A DNA stretch of 64,000 bases, taken from NCBI RefSeq assembly GCF_044761665.1, contig NZ_JBIWCW010000001.1, positions 583,307-647,306 of the forward strand, given 5' to 3'. The notes under the pieces are model-generated. The model saw only the letters and a program-made list of their open reading frames with translations. It had not been told where the DNA came from and made no database searches. The stretch is from Peribacillus sp044761665 (GTDB lineage Bacteria; Bacillota; Bacilli; Bacillales; DSM-1321). Below, piece by piece: positions 34,541 to 42,472 of the stretch. Positions within the stretch are counted from its first letter, which is position 1; every line of letters starts with the position of its first letter. Both the position numbers and the translations under genes were made by a program.

Positions 34541-35350
34541 TTAACCTTTCACCGCTCCGGCCGTCATGCCGGCGATGAAGTACTTTTGCAAAAATACATA
34601 GATAATGACCATTGGCGCTGAAGCAATGATGACTCCCGTAAACAGAAGCGGATAATTCGTCATGTATTCACCCTGGAATTCCAGTAAGGCAAGCGGCAGG
34701 GTCTTGTACTCGTCTTGCGTGATGAACAGAAGCGGATACAAGAGATCGTTCCAGTGCATCACGAACAGGAAGATGGCCGTTGCCGATAAGGACGGCAGGG
34801 ATAGCGGCAAGACAATGCGGGTATACATCTGCCAGTTGCCGGCACCGTCCATGATGGCTGCCTCGAATATCGTCTTCGGCAGGGACTTCATGAATCCGGT
34901 CAGGATGAACACCCCAACTGGCATCGTCACCGCTATATTGACAATCATCAACCCGACAAGGCTGTTCGTCAATCCTAAATCATACATGAGCTGATAAAGC
35001 GGAATCATGTTCGTTTGGGCCGGGACCATCATTCCGAGTGCGAAGAAACTGAACAATAGTCCACCAGCCCAGCCACCCATCCTCACAATTGAAAAGGCAA
35101 TCAGGCTGGCAAAGAACAAGGTCAGGATGACGGAGACCAACGTGACGGTCAAGCTGTTCTTAAAGTAGGTTCCCATCGACTGGTCGATGAACACATTGAC
35201 ATAATTATCGAACTGAAAGGATTCCGGCAATCCCAGCACATTGCTGTACATTTCAGAAATTGGCTTGAACGTCGACAGGAGAATCGTCAGGACCGGAATG
35301 ATGATCAATGACGCATAGAGAAGCATCAGTACCGTTTTTGAAAGTTTCAT
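34541..35350 (-). CDS. Carbohydrate ABC transporter permease (MalG-like)
   Basis: A 269-residue membrane protein with six helices. The EAA loop reads FEAAIMDGAGNWQMYTRIVL followed by PLSLPS, the form seen in CUT1-type sugar importers (MalG/UgpE). It lies 18 bp downstream of the MalF-like gene and completes the permease pair. No ATPase is encoded in the operon, so a shared MsmX-type ATPase from elsewhere is expected. Confidence 0.93.
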   Translation of the reverse strand: MKLSKTVLMLLYASLIIIPVLTILLSTFKPISEMYSNVLGLPESFQFDNYVNVFIDQSMGTYFKNSLTVTLVSVILTLFFASLIAFSIVRMGGWAGGLLFSFFALGMMVPAQTNMIPLYQLMYDLGLTNSLVGLMIVNIAVTMPVGVFILTGFMKSLPKTIFEAAIMDGAGNWQMYTRIVLPLSLPSLSATAIFLFVMHWNDLLYPLLFITQDEYKTLPLALLEFQGEYMTNYPLLFTGVIIASAPMVIIYVFLQKYFIAGMTAGAVKG

Positions 35351-35368
35351 AGCTGTGGTCTCCCCTCC

Positions 35369-36244
35369 CTAATAGTTTACTCGATCGGCCCGTAAGGCTT
35401 TGAATTGTATATATGTAATAACTGCCATCAGAATCATGAACAGTACCGATTCAGCTGAAGCGTAACCGAACTTGAAGCTACGAAACGCCGTGGTATAGAT
35501 GAAGGTGGCCAGAATTTCCGTCGAGTAGTTTGGCCCCCCTTTGGTCATCGCGAAGATCAAATCGAACGCCTTGAACGACTGAATCGTCGTATAGGCAATG
35601 ACGATCGTCGCTGCCGGTGCCACAAGAGGCCAGGTGACAGTACGGAACGTCTGCAAGCGGCTGGCCCCTTCAATTCTCGCCACCTCATACAATTCACTTG
35701 GAATCGCCTGAAGTCCGGCGACGAAGATGATCAGCATCTGTCCCGTATGGAACCAAACTTGAACGGCTGCAATCGAGAAGATGGCGATGTCCTCATCCCC
35801 CAGCCAATTCTGTGAAAGAGACTCGAGGTTCAGGCCAGAAAGCAGGCTGGATAATAACCCCATGTTCGGGTCATAAATGAAGGTCCAGATGAACGCGACC
35901 GATACCGAGGAAAGAATCGTCGGGAAAAAGTATAACGCCCGGAGAAACACATTGACCTTCGTATTCTTGATTAAAAACAAAGCGAACAGCAGCGACAGGA
36001 CTGTCTGGAAAATCACGACGAACAGCATGAACTTGATGTTATTCGTAAAAGCCTTCGCAAAAATGCTGTCCTCCGTCACTAGCTTCACATAGTTATCAAA
36101 CCCGACGAACTGATAATCGGGTGTGATGCCATCCCAATCGGTGAAGGAATAGAAAAGCGCGCTAAGCGTAGGATAGATGAAAAAGATGAGATACAGAAGT
36201 AAACCTGGTGCAATAAACAGGAACAATCGTTTATTCTTCAGCAC
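35369..36244 (-). CDS. Carbohydrate ABC transporter permease (MalF-like)
   Basis: A 291-residue membrane protein starting at GTG 36244, nine bases after GGGGAGG. Six or seven helices are visible. The EAA loop YEVARIEGASRLQTFRTVTW binds the ATPase, and FTDWDGITPDYQFVGFDNYV near the start is typical of CUT1 permeases. It pairs with the MalG-like protein downstream. Confidence 0.93.
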   Translation of the reverse strand: MLKNKRLFLFIAPGLLLYLIFFIYPTLSALFYSFTDWDGITPDYQFVGFDNYVKLVTEDSIFAKAFTNNIKFMLFVVIFQTVLSLLFALFLIKNTKVNVFLRALYFFPTILSSVSVAFIWTFIYDPNMGLLSSLLSGLNLESLSQNWLGDEDIAIFSIAAVQVWFHTGQMLIIFVAGLQAIPSELYEVARIEGASRLQTFRTVTWPLVAPAATIVIAYTTIQSFKAFDLIFAMTKGGPNYSTEILATFIYTTAFRSFKFGYASAESVLFMILMAVITYIQFKALRADRVNY

Positions 36245-36265
36245 GATGCATAACCTCCCCTAACA

Positions 36266-36313
36266 GACAAAAGAAAGAAAGAAAGAGAGAGAGAAAGATT
36301 CCCCCCCCTCCGT
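36266..36313. repeat. Purine/pyrimidine low-complexity tract between binding protein and permease
   Basis: On the plus strand a GAAA/GA-rich run (36266-36298) is followed by C8 (36301-36308). Such tracts are prone to slippage but do not lie in a coding frame. Confidence 0.8.
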
Positions 36314-36320
36314 ACGCTTT

Positions 36321-37565
36321 TCATTCATCGATATTTTGTTTAACGATTTTCTGGGCGTCACTTGCCGCTTTATCTGGTTCCGTTCCGCCGATGACTGCCT
36401 GGATGGAAGACAGGACGGCTTTTTCCACGTTCGCGTTGGTAATCGTATACCTCGGCTGGAACCTTGTATTTTTATCCATCCATTCCGTTGAATCTTTCAG
36501 AATATCGGACTTATACTCCACATCGTTCAATGTTAAAAGCTGACCCGTTTCATTGGCGTAGGCCGACGCGTTTTCCGGCTCTGTCAAGAAATTGATGAAC
36601 TTCTTGGCTGCTTCTTGTTTCTTCGATTTGCTGTTCACCGCAAGCATGAAGGTTGTCGTATGGACCCCTTCGTACTTTGCCTCACCCTCGGAAACGGTAA
36701 TTGGTGCCAGCATCTTCAGCTTGATATCCGGATTGATTGCCTGGATATTCGCCATCGCAAAGGATCCAGTCGCCAGCATCGCCGCTTTTTCCTGGGCTAC
36801 CAAGGCAATTGCACCGTCATGCTTCACGCTTAAGGAGTCTTTGGAAATATAGCCTTTATCGACAAGCTGCTTAAATTGTGAAAGGGTTTTGACCCACCAT
36901 TCTTCCGTCAGCTCTGTCTTGCCATTTACTAACTTTGTGAAAACTTCCTCGTCCGGCGCATTGTTCATGACCATCGAATTGATCAGCTGACCTGGTCCAA
37001 TATCCGCTCCAGGGAAGGCGATGGGAAGGTAGCCTGCCTTTTTCAATTTTTCACACATGTCAAGGAAGCCATCCCAATCCTTTGCAGGTTCTAGTCCCAA
37101 TTTTTCGAAAAGGCCGGCATTGTAAACGGGCTGGTTGAAGACGAGCTGAAGTGGAAGTGCCAATTGCTTCCCGTCATCCTTACCGACTTCGATCAGGCTT
37201 TCATTGAACTTCCCAACAAAGTCTTCACCACTAAGATCCGTGAACAGACCGGCTTTCTTCAGAATCTCGAATTGCGATCCCGGGAACGCCGCGAACACAT
37301 CTCCCGTCGAACCGTCCTTCAAGATAGTCTGGGCAGTCGATTGGTATTCCTCGGACGGGTATACCGTCATATTGACTTTGATATCCGGGTTTTCTTTTTC
37401 GAATTTAGAAATTTGCTCCTTGAAGGCCTTGTTGTCTTCCCCACGCCAGTGGATGAAGCTGATTGTCGTTTTCCCGCCGTCATCTGTAGAACTTTTCGAA
37501 GAACATCCGATGACAAGCACCGCCATCATCATACAAACCAATAAAACCGAAAACTTTCTTTTCAT
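36321..37565 (-). CDS. Family-1 sugar-binding lipoprotein of the ABC importer
   Basis: A 414-residue solute-binding protein from ATG 37565 (GGGGGG upstream). The lipobox is VIGC. The first lobe reads TISFIHWRGEDNKAFKEQIS, and QFEILKKAGLFTDLSGEDFV is typical of family-1 (MalE-like) proteins. FINFLTEPENASAYANETGQ near the C-terminus is also typical. It binds sugars or sugar derivatives outside the cell. Placement directly after an SsuD-type monooxygenase makes a sulfosugar or sulfonated glycoside a candidate ligand. Confidence 0.93.
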   Translation of the reverse strand: MKRKFSVLLVCMMMAVLVIGCSSKSSTDDGGKTTISFIHWRGEDNKAFKEQISKFEKENPDIKVNMTVYPSEEYQSTAQTILKDGSTGDVFAAFPGSQFEILKKAGLFTDLSGEDFVGKFNESLIEVGKDDGKQLALPLQLVFNQPVYNAGLFEKLGLEPAKDWDGFLDMCEKLKKAGYLPIAFPGADIGPGQLINSMVMNNAPDEEVFTKLVNGKTELTEEWWVKTLSQFKQLVDKGYISKDSLSVKHDGAIALVAQEKAAMLATGSFAMANIQAINPDIKLKMLAPITVSEGEAKYEGVHTTTFMLAVNSKSKKQEAAKKFINFLTEPENASAYANETGQLLTLNDVEYKSDILKDSTEWMDKNTRFQPRYTITNANVEKAVLSSIQAVIGGTEPDKAASDAQKIVKQNIDE

Positions 37566-37593
37566 GTGATTCCCCCCTATCTTTCTTCTCATT

Positions 37594-38640
37594 TCAATTC
37601 TTTAATTTTGGAAAAAGCAATTCCGCTACCCTATATGATTCTTCCAAGTGGGGATAACCAGATAGAATGAAAGTGTCTACACCCGCTTCCTGGTACTTTT
37701 TCATATTGCTAGCTACCTGGTCGGGATTTCCCACCAAAGCCGTTCCTGCCCCTTCCCGGGCCAAACCAATTCCTGCCCAAAGTCCAGGACTGATTTCAAG
37801 CGAATCCCTGTTTTTGTACGAGATATCGCTCATCCTGTTCTGCGCATTAGAATCGAAGCCAGCCATCTTCTTTCTCATTTCATCAATTGTATGTTGATCT
37901 ACATACTTGATTAGTTCATCCGCTGCGGACCAGGCTTCCTCCTCCGTCTCCCTGACGATAACATGAAGCCTTATGCCAAACTTCACCTCTCGCCCTTGTT
38001 GTTTTGCCAACTCCCTTACAGTGTCGATTCTGTTTTTGACCACATCGACCGGTTCACCCCATGTCAGATAATGATCGACATGCTTCGCCGCCACTTCATA
38101 AGCAGAAGCTGATGTCCCGCCAATGTATAAGGCCGGAGATTGCTTTGGAGTGGAAGGGTGGAGTCGACTATTCTCAATATTAAAATAATTCCCTTTAAAG
38201 GTTACAGATTCCTGCTTGAATAATTGATTCCATATAGATAAAAACTCGCCACTCATTTCATAACGTTGATCATGAGTCAAATGGAGTCCGTCCCCGGCCA
38301 ATTCTTTTGGGTCCCCACCCTGCACGATATTCAGCAGGAGACGGCCTCCGGAAATTTTATTCAAAGTGGCCGCCATCCGCGCAGCTACAGGCGGAGCGAC
38401 GAATCCAGGGCGGACCGCAACCAGGAATTTCATCCGTTTCGTCAATGGGACAAGACTCGACGCAATCACCCAGGAATCTTCACAAGCAACCCCCGTAGGC
38501 AATAGCGCCCCGTCGAACCCGAGCGTGTCGACGGCTTTCGCCACCTGCTCAAGATAATCAATCGTGACCTCACGCTTACCATGCTCCGTACCCAAATACC
38601 TGCCTTCTCCCGCCGTCGGTAAAAACCAAAAAACCTCCAT
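37594..38640 (-). CDS. SsuD-type FMNH2-dependent alkanesulfonate/sulfosugar monooxygenase
   Basis: A 348-residue bacterial-luciferase-fold enzyme. EVFWFLPTAGEGRYLGTEHG opens it as in SsuD; SGGRLLLNIVQGGDPKELAG and YIGGTSASAYEVAAKHVDHY are SsuD/MsuD/SMO signatures. It should use FMNH2 and O2 to cleave C-S bonds of sulfonates, releasing sulfite and an aldehyde. A flavin reductase is needed and none is nearby. AAAGGGGG precedes the ATG. It is the first gene of the operon with a sugar ABC importer and an AKR, unlike the usual SsuABC context, which points to a sulfosugar such as sulfoquinovose. Confidence 0.9.
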   Translation of the reverse strand: MEVFWFLPTAGEGRYLGTEHGKREVTIDYLEQVAKAVDTLGFDGALLPTGVACEDSWVIASSLVPLTKRMKFLVAVRPGFVAPPVAARMAATLNKISGGRLLLNIVQGGDPKELAGDGLHLTHDQRYEMSGEFLSIWNQLFKQESVTFKGNYFNIENSRLHPSTPKQSPALYIGGTSASAYEVAAKHVDHYLTWGEPVDVVKNRIDTVRELAKQQGREVKFGIRLHVIVRETEEEAWSAADELIKYVDQHTIDEMRKKMAGFDSNAQNRMSDISYKNRDSLEISPGLWAGIGLAREGAGTALVGNPDQVASNMKKYQEAGVDTFILSGYPHLEESYRVAELLFPKLKN

Positions 38641-38662
38641 GCCTATATCCCCCTTTTACAAT

Positions 38663-38714
38663 AAAAAAAACCAAACGCAAATCGCCCATAGATATGGGTC
38701 GATGCCTTTGGTTT
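38663..38714 (-). terminator. Leader terminator/attenuator before the monooxygenase operon
   Basis: The minus strand pairs AACCAAAGGCATCG with CGATTTGCGTTTGGTT around CCCAT..ATGGG and ends in T8. It lies between the promoter and the first gene, so most transcripts would stop unless antiterminated. Confidence 0.75.
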
Positions 38715-38766
38715 TCCAATCAGCTGATTATTCTTATTTGTTTAGTGTGTTTTGTAATTACTAGCT

Positions 38767-38795
38767 AGTATAGTTGGATTATCCTACTGTGTCAA
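38767..38795 (-). promoter_or_regulatory. Sigma-A promoter with internal palindrome for the monooxygenase operon
   Basis: TTGACA (38795-38790), 17-base spacer, TATACT (38772-38767). The spacer carries AGTAGGATAATCCAACT, an interrupted palindrome centred on GGAT-A-ATCC, a plausible repressor site. ACTAGCTAGT and AATCAGCTGATT downstream are further perfect palindromes. Confidence 0.8.
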
Positions 38796-39011
38796 ACCTT
38801 TTCTCAATTAGGCATCTCCCTATTATTTAATGCTCGGGATAAGGTTTGGTGAAGATGTTTTGCCAGGAAAAACGTGACTCCATGTACTAATTAAGAAAAC
38901 AGTTCATCAGCGGATTTTTCGATAGGCAGATGGATTAGAGTTCCTAAAAAAAGGGTATTTTCATGGTAAGGTTTAAGTTGAGTTAGATAAATACTAAAGA
39001 AAAGAGGGATT

Positions 39012-39803
39012 ATGCTGAAATATCTATTCGTTTTAACCTTCATGATGGTGACGATGACTGCTTGCGGAAATGAAGATAAAGAGGCGGTACAAAAACAAAA
39101 TCCTGAACAAACGGTAGATGTTGAAACAGATAAGAGCCAGACGGAAGAGGTAAAGACAGAAACAAAAGAAGCGGATAAACCGAATACGAATGTAGCAAGT
39201 GATAGCAAAGCTGAAAAAGCCGATTTCCAGAGTATCATTCCAAGTGACTGGGGCGTTAAGCTACCAACAGATTTCCCTGTGAACAAAGGAAAACATGTAA
39301 CGGCTATCGCGTCTTCAACACAGAATAAAGCGACTTTTACATTTTATAATACAGACAAACAACTAGAGATCAACGATCCAAAGATAAAAGAAACCGGGCA
39401 ATTAGTTGGCAAGTTGGTCATTACTCAATATGAAACGGAAAAAGCGGCAAGTGAGGAAATCGATCAAACCGTTTTCACAGATGGTAAAGCTGTTGATTTA
39501 GGGCATGGCCTAACGGGGTATCAAGATGCAGGAGCAGGATCATTATTTACAAGTTGGAATGAAGGTCGCTGGGCCCTTATAGCCCGTTCCACTACGGAAA
39601 AGTCAGAAGAAAGCTTAGCGACAGCGAAGCAAACTGTCGAATTTTTGGAAACGCATATGATGCCAGTTCCTAAGAAGTATGGGCAATTGCATATCGATGC
39701 AAACGAAACAGGCAGCCTTGCAAAATGGCAAAAACAAAAGTTTGTTTATACACTAACTGATTTTGGTGACAACACGCTAAATTGGCTTGTAACCTTTCAA
39801 TGA
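39012..39803 (+). CDS. Lipoprotein of unknown function
   Basis: A 263-residue protein with signal MLKYLFVLTFMMVTMTACGN (lipobox MTAC). A Glu/Lys/Thr-rich linker (residues 20-70) separates the anchor from a beta-rich domain with SIIPSDWGVKLPTDFPVNKG. AGAGGG precedes the ATG. Such layouts occur in Bacillus surface lipoproteins; no family recognised. Divergent from the monooxygenase operon. Confidence 0.7.
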   Translation: MLKYLFVLTFMMVTMTACGNEDKEAVQKQNPEQTVDVETDKSQTEEVKTETKEADKPNTNVASDSKAEKADFQSIIPSDWGVKLPTDFPVNKGKHVTAIASSTQNKATFTFYNTDKQLEINDPKIKETGQLVGKLVITQYETEKAASEEIDQTVFTDGKAVDLGHGLTGYQDAGAGSLFTSWNEGRWALIARSTTEKSEESLATAKQTVEFLETHMMPVPKKYGQLHIDANETGSLAKWQKQKFVYTLTDFGDNTLNWLVTFQ

Positions 39804-40020
39804 AAACATCCTGTCTCCATTAGAAGAAAAATAAGAACTACACTATTGAACTATAGCGTCTTAAGAAGGCCAATTGGCGGCCATTTTGTACAATTCCAAT
39901 GGCCACTTTTGCAAATATCCGCAACAACAAATGAAGATATTTTCTCTTCTCCTATGTATGAAAAAAGGAACTGTTTCCAGTTCCTTAAACGAAAGAATAG
40001 ACTCTTTATCTCAAGCAAGA

Positions 40021-40731
40021 TTATGCAAGCTGTTCAATTACCATGGATGCACTCACAACAGCCGCAGATCCTGGGCCGCTTATCGTATTGTTCAGTACAG
40101 TAGCGCCGTCGAGATTCCGTAAAGTCAGAACAGTACCAGCAGCTAATGTCACGATAACTTGCCCGCTAAACGTTTGGTTACCAGATGTACTGCCATAATT
40201 GGAACCAGCGATTTGAATCCCATTGGCGAATAATGCGAATGCAGACGTACCTTGTTGTGGAAATACTTCATAAGTGATGAGGTACGTGCCTGTTTGTGAA
40301 ATCGTAATGTCTGTAGATCCTGCAGTATGAACTACGAACCCTGGTGGTACAATTGGTCCGTTTGTGTTAAACGTGACGGATGCACCCGCTGCAAGAGTTT
40401 GAGAAGTTGTGTCATAAATATAAGCGAAACCAGGAATTCCACCTGTTGCCCCTGTTGCTCCTGTTCCTCCTGTTGCTCCTGTTGCTCCTGTTGCCCCTGT
40501 TGCTCCTGTTCCTCCCGTTCCTCCACCAGTTGGACCTGTTGGACCTGGTGCTCCCGTGGCTCCCGTGGCTCCTCTTACTCCTGCCGGTGCGTTCACTCTC
40601 ACTCTAACTTTTTGATTAACATTTTGTTGTGATTTTCCTTCGCAACGGCACTTTTTGTGCCCGCAATCACGGCACTTCTTTGATTTGCATCGACAATCTT
40701 TATGCTTATTACATTTACCGCATTTGCTCAA
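40021..40731 (-). CDS. Short collagen-like spore-surface protein with BclA-type C-terminal domain
   Basis: A 236-residue protein with a TTG start (AAGGAG upstream). Residues 1-35 are a Cys/Lys/His-rich head (KCRDCGHKKCRCEG) like that of the giant protein. Residues 50-97 are a short Gly-X-Thr collagen tract (GATGATGAPGPTGPTGGG). The C-terminal 135 residues (IPGFAYIYDTTSQTLAAGAS, GTYLITYEVFPQQGTSAFAL) resemble the trimeric C1q/TNF-like BclA C-terminal domain. It probably sits on the exosporium. The CATAnnnTA element upstream fits sigma-K. Confidence 0.9.
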   Translation of the reverse strand: MSKCGKCNKHKDCRCKSKKCRDCGHKKCRCEGKSQQNVNQKVRVRVNAPAGVRGATGATGAPGPTGPTGGGTGGTGATGATGATGATGGTGATGATGGIPGFAYIYDTTSQTLAAGASVTFNTNGPIVPPGFVVHTAGSTDITISQTGTYLITYEVFPQQGTSAFALFANGIQIAGSNYGSTSGNQTFSGQVIVTLAAGTVLTLRNLDGATVLNNTISGPGSAAVVSASMVIEQLA

Positions 40732-40760
40732 TTTCCTTCACTCCTTTAATAGTTTCTCAT

Positions 40761-40769
40761 TATCTTATG
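40761..40769 (-). promoter_or_regulatory. Candidate sigma-K -10 element
   Basis: CATAAGATA on the minus strand fits CATAnnnTA, about 30 bases before the TTG start, as for the giant collagen-like gene. Confidence 0.5.
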
Positions 40770-40885
40770 AGTGAAGGAACCAAATGGCTTGGACCATGCA
40801 CCAATACACTATTTTCCTTCCACAAAAACAGGAAACCCCCTCTTTATAAAAAGAAAGGGGGTAGTATTTTGCTTCCGGTAATTCA

Positions 40886-42451
40886 CTAACTATGCAAACT
40901 TCCCTTCAACCAAGGACGTGCTCGATATGGTCCGATTGGAATTTGAATTAGGCTTGTTATTCCGAGTGAACCCATACTGTATATGTCATCACATACGTTC
41001 ACATCGAAGCCGAGTAGCGGGTGGCCTCCCATCTCGAGTGCTGTCGCCACTAATAATAATCGCTGGACAAGCATTCCCGCTGCCATCTGTTGAATGCGGT
41101 ACCCCCTGTATCCTAGCTCTGATTTGAGGTAATCCTTGTTCCCCACCACATGCAGGCAGAGTGGTACTTGCTGTAAATTCACGTTATCCAGTGACAGGGC
41201 ATATTGCAGTTGGACCCGATAATCCCCTAGCCCCACCTGACATAAGGTATGCGCTGATCGATCATAATAATAGGCACCATCTAACACGCCTTCCACTTGA
41301 TGCAGACAAGCATATATGGTGACAAGATCATTTGAAATTTCCTGTTCTCCATCCAGGTCATTTGTATACGAGTATGAGGATGTTGCTTCCTGTAGCAATG
41401 TCGCTAAATGGACCTGGCTAACCTTACCTAAAATGAAATCCATCTCCGGCGAAAACCGCTTTCGGCAAACATCTGCCAGGTCATATGGCAATCGCTCCGT
41501 CCGTGGCAGATGTATCTCATGCCCTTTTTTCTTCATCGCCTCCTTTGCCATCACTTTACGAAATGAGCGAGTCGAGTCGATCATGGATGCTTCATTTATT
41601 GAAATTAACATGGGATACTCTTTGATTTTCTTCGACCGGACATAGTGCGTACATGATATCGCCGGCAACTCTTTACATAATTCAGAAGCGGTGTCAGTTT
41701 GGCCCGGTCCACTTCCAAACGTACATTCATTTGTAGGTCCCGCATATAAAGGAATGATGGCATAGGTGCTTTCTTCCTGTTCCGATAACCCAATCAGATG
41801 ATTAATGGCCCGGTCCAGGAACTGAAAGGCAACGCCCGTGGAGAAGCCGAACCTTTTGGTCACCTCCAGTAATTGACCAATCAGGACACCTGCGTCCAAC
41901 CCTTGCAGGCGATAGGAAAAATCGTGGTATTTATAGAAGTTTTTCCAAAACATCGTCGACACGAAAACCGTTCCAAAACTAGCCGACATATCGCATCGAT
42001 TGCCAAGAGCCCGGCCCAGGTAGTCATCAAAGTTTCCTTCTCGCAATAATACCAACCGATGGTGTGCCACATCATAATGGTACACACCAGCAGGTAGATC
42101 TTCGATTTTCAAGTAGATATACAATTCGTTTGGATACAGCGCTCCCCCAGAAGGAGCAAATCGACGAAAAGACTGCATGAATTCCACTTTTTCCGAGTCG
42201 TTCAAGAACTGACTCACTTGAGTAAGGCCGAATACATACCAAAGAAAATGACCGATGCCTTTGAAGTCAGGTCGGGAGGATGATTGGCATGTGTCCAGTG
42301 TCAGCGGTACTTCTGATGAGAACGGGTAGACAGGCAAGTCGCGATAGAGTTTATAAGAAAGCGGTGCATCCTCCCAATCCACTTCCCAGTCCGGCGGCCT
42401 TACCTTCTCTGTATCGAATTGAAGATTGTGCAGAAATTGATCTAGGCTCAT
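40886..42451 (-). CDS. SagB-type azoline dehydrogenase of the bacteriocin cluster
   Basis: A 521-residue FMN-dependent dehydrogenase from ATG 42451 (AGGAGG six bases upstream). It contains two SagB/ThcOx nitroreductase-like halves: SFRRFAPSGGALYPNELYIY with YHYDVAHHRLVLLREG in the first, and a more diverged second half. In TOMM clusters SagB-type enzymes oxidise thiazolines/oxazolines to thiazoles/oxazoles after YcaO cyclisation. It follows the YcaO gene by 21 bp and ends the operon. Confidence 0.9.
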   Translation of the reverse strand: MSLDQFLHNLQFDTEKVRPPDWEVDWEDAPLSYKLYRDLPVYPFSSEVPLTLDTCQSSSRPDFKGIGHFLWYVFGLTQVSQFLNDSEKVEFMQSFRRFAPSGGALYPNELYIYLKIEDLPAGVYHYDVAHHRLVLLREGNFDDYLGRALGNRCDMSASFGTVFVSTMFWKNFYKYHDFSYRLQGLDAGVLIGQLLEVTKRFGFSTGVAFQFLDRAINHLIGLSEQEESTYAIIPLYAGPTNECTFGSGPGQTDTASELCKELPAISCTHYVRSKKIKEYPMLISINEASMIDSTRSFRKVMAKEAMKKKGHEIHLPRTERLPYDLADVCRKRFSPEMDFILGKVSQVHLATLLQEATSSYSYTNDLDGEQEISNDLVTIYACLHQVEGVLDGAYYYDRSAHTLCQVGLGDYRVQLQYALSLDNVNLQQVPLCLHVVGNKDYLKSELGYRGYRIQQMAAGMLVQRLLLVATALEMGGHPLLGFDVNVCDDIYSMGSLGITSLIQIPIGPYRARPWLKGSLHS

Positions 42452-42472
42452 CTCCTGCCTCCTAACCATCGC

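Noticed and set aside
38663..38714. SAM (S-box) or T-box riboswitch before the sulfonate operon
   Set aside because: The leader before the terminator is only about 50 bases and lacks the conserved cores of either class.
40327..40632. Cys/Ser-rich plus-strand frame that looks like a metallothionein or toxin
   Set aside because: It is antisense to the collagen tract of the gene at 40021-40731.
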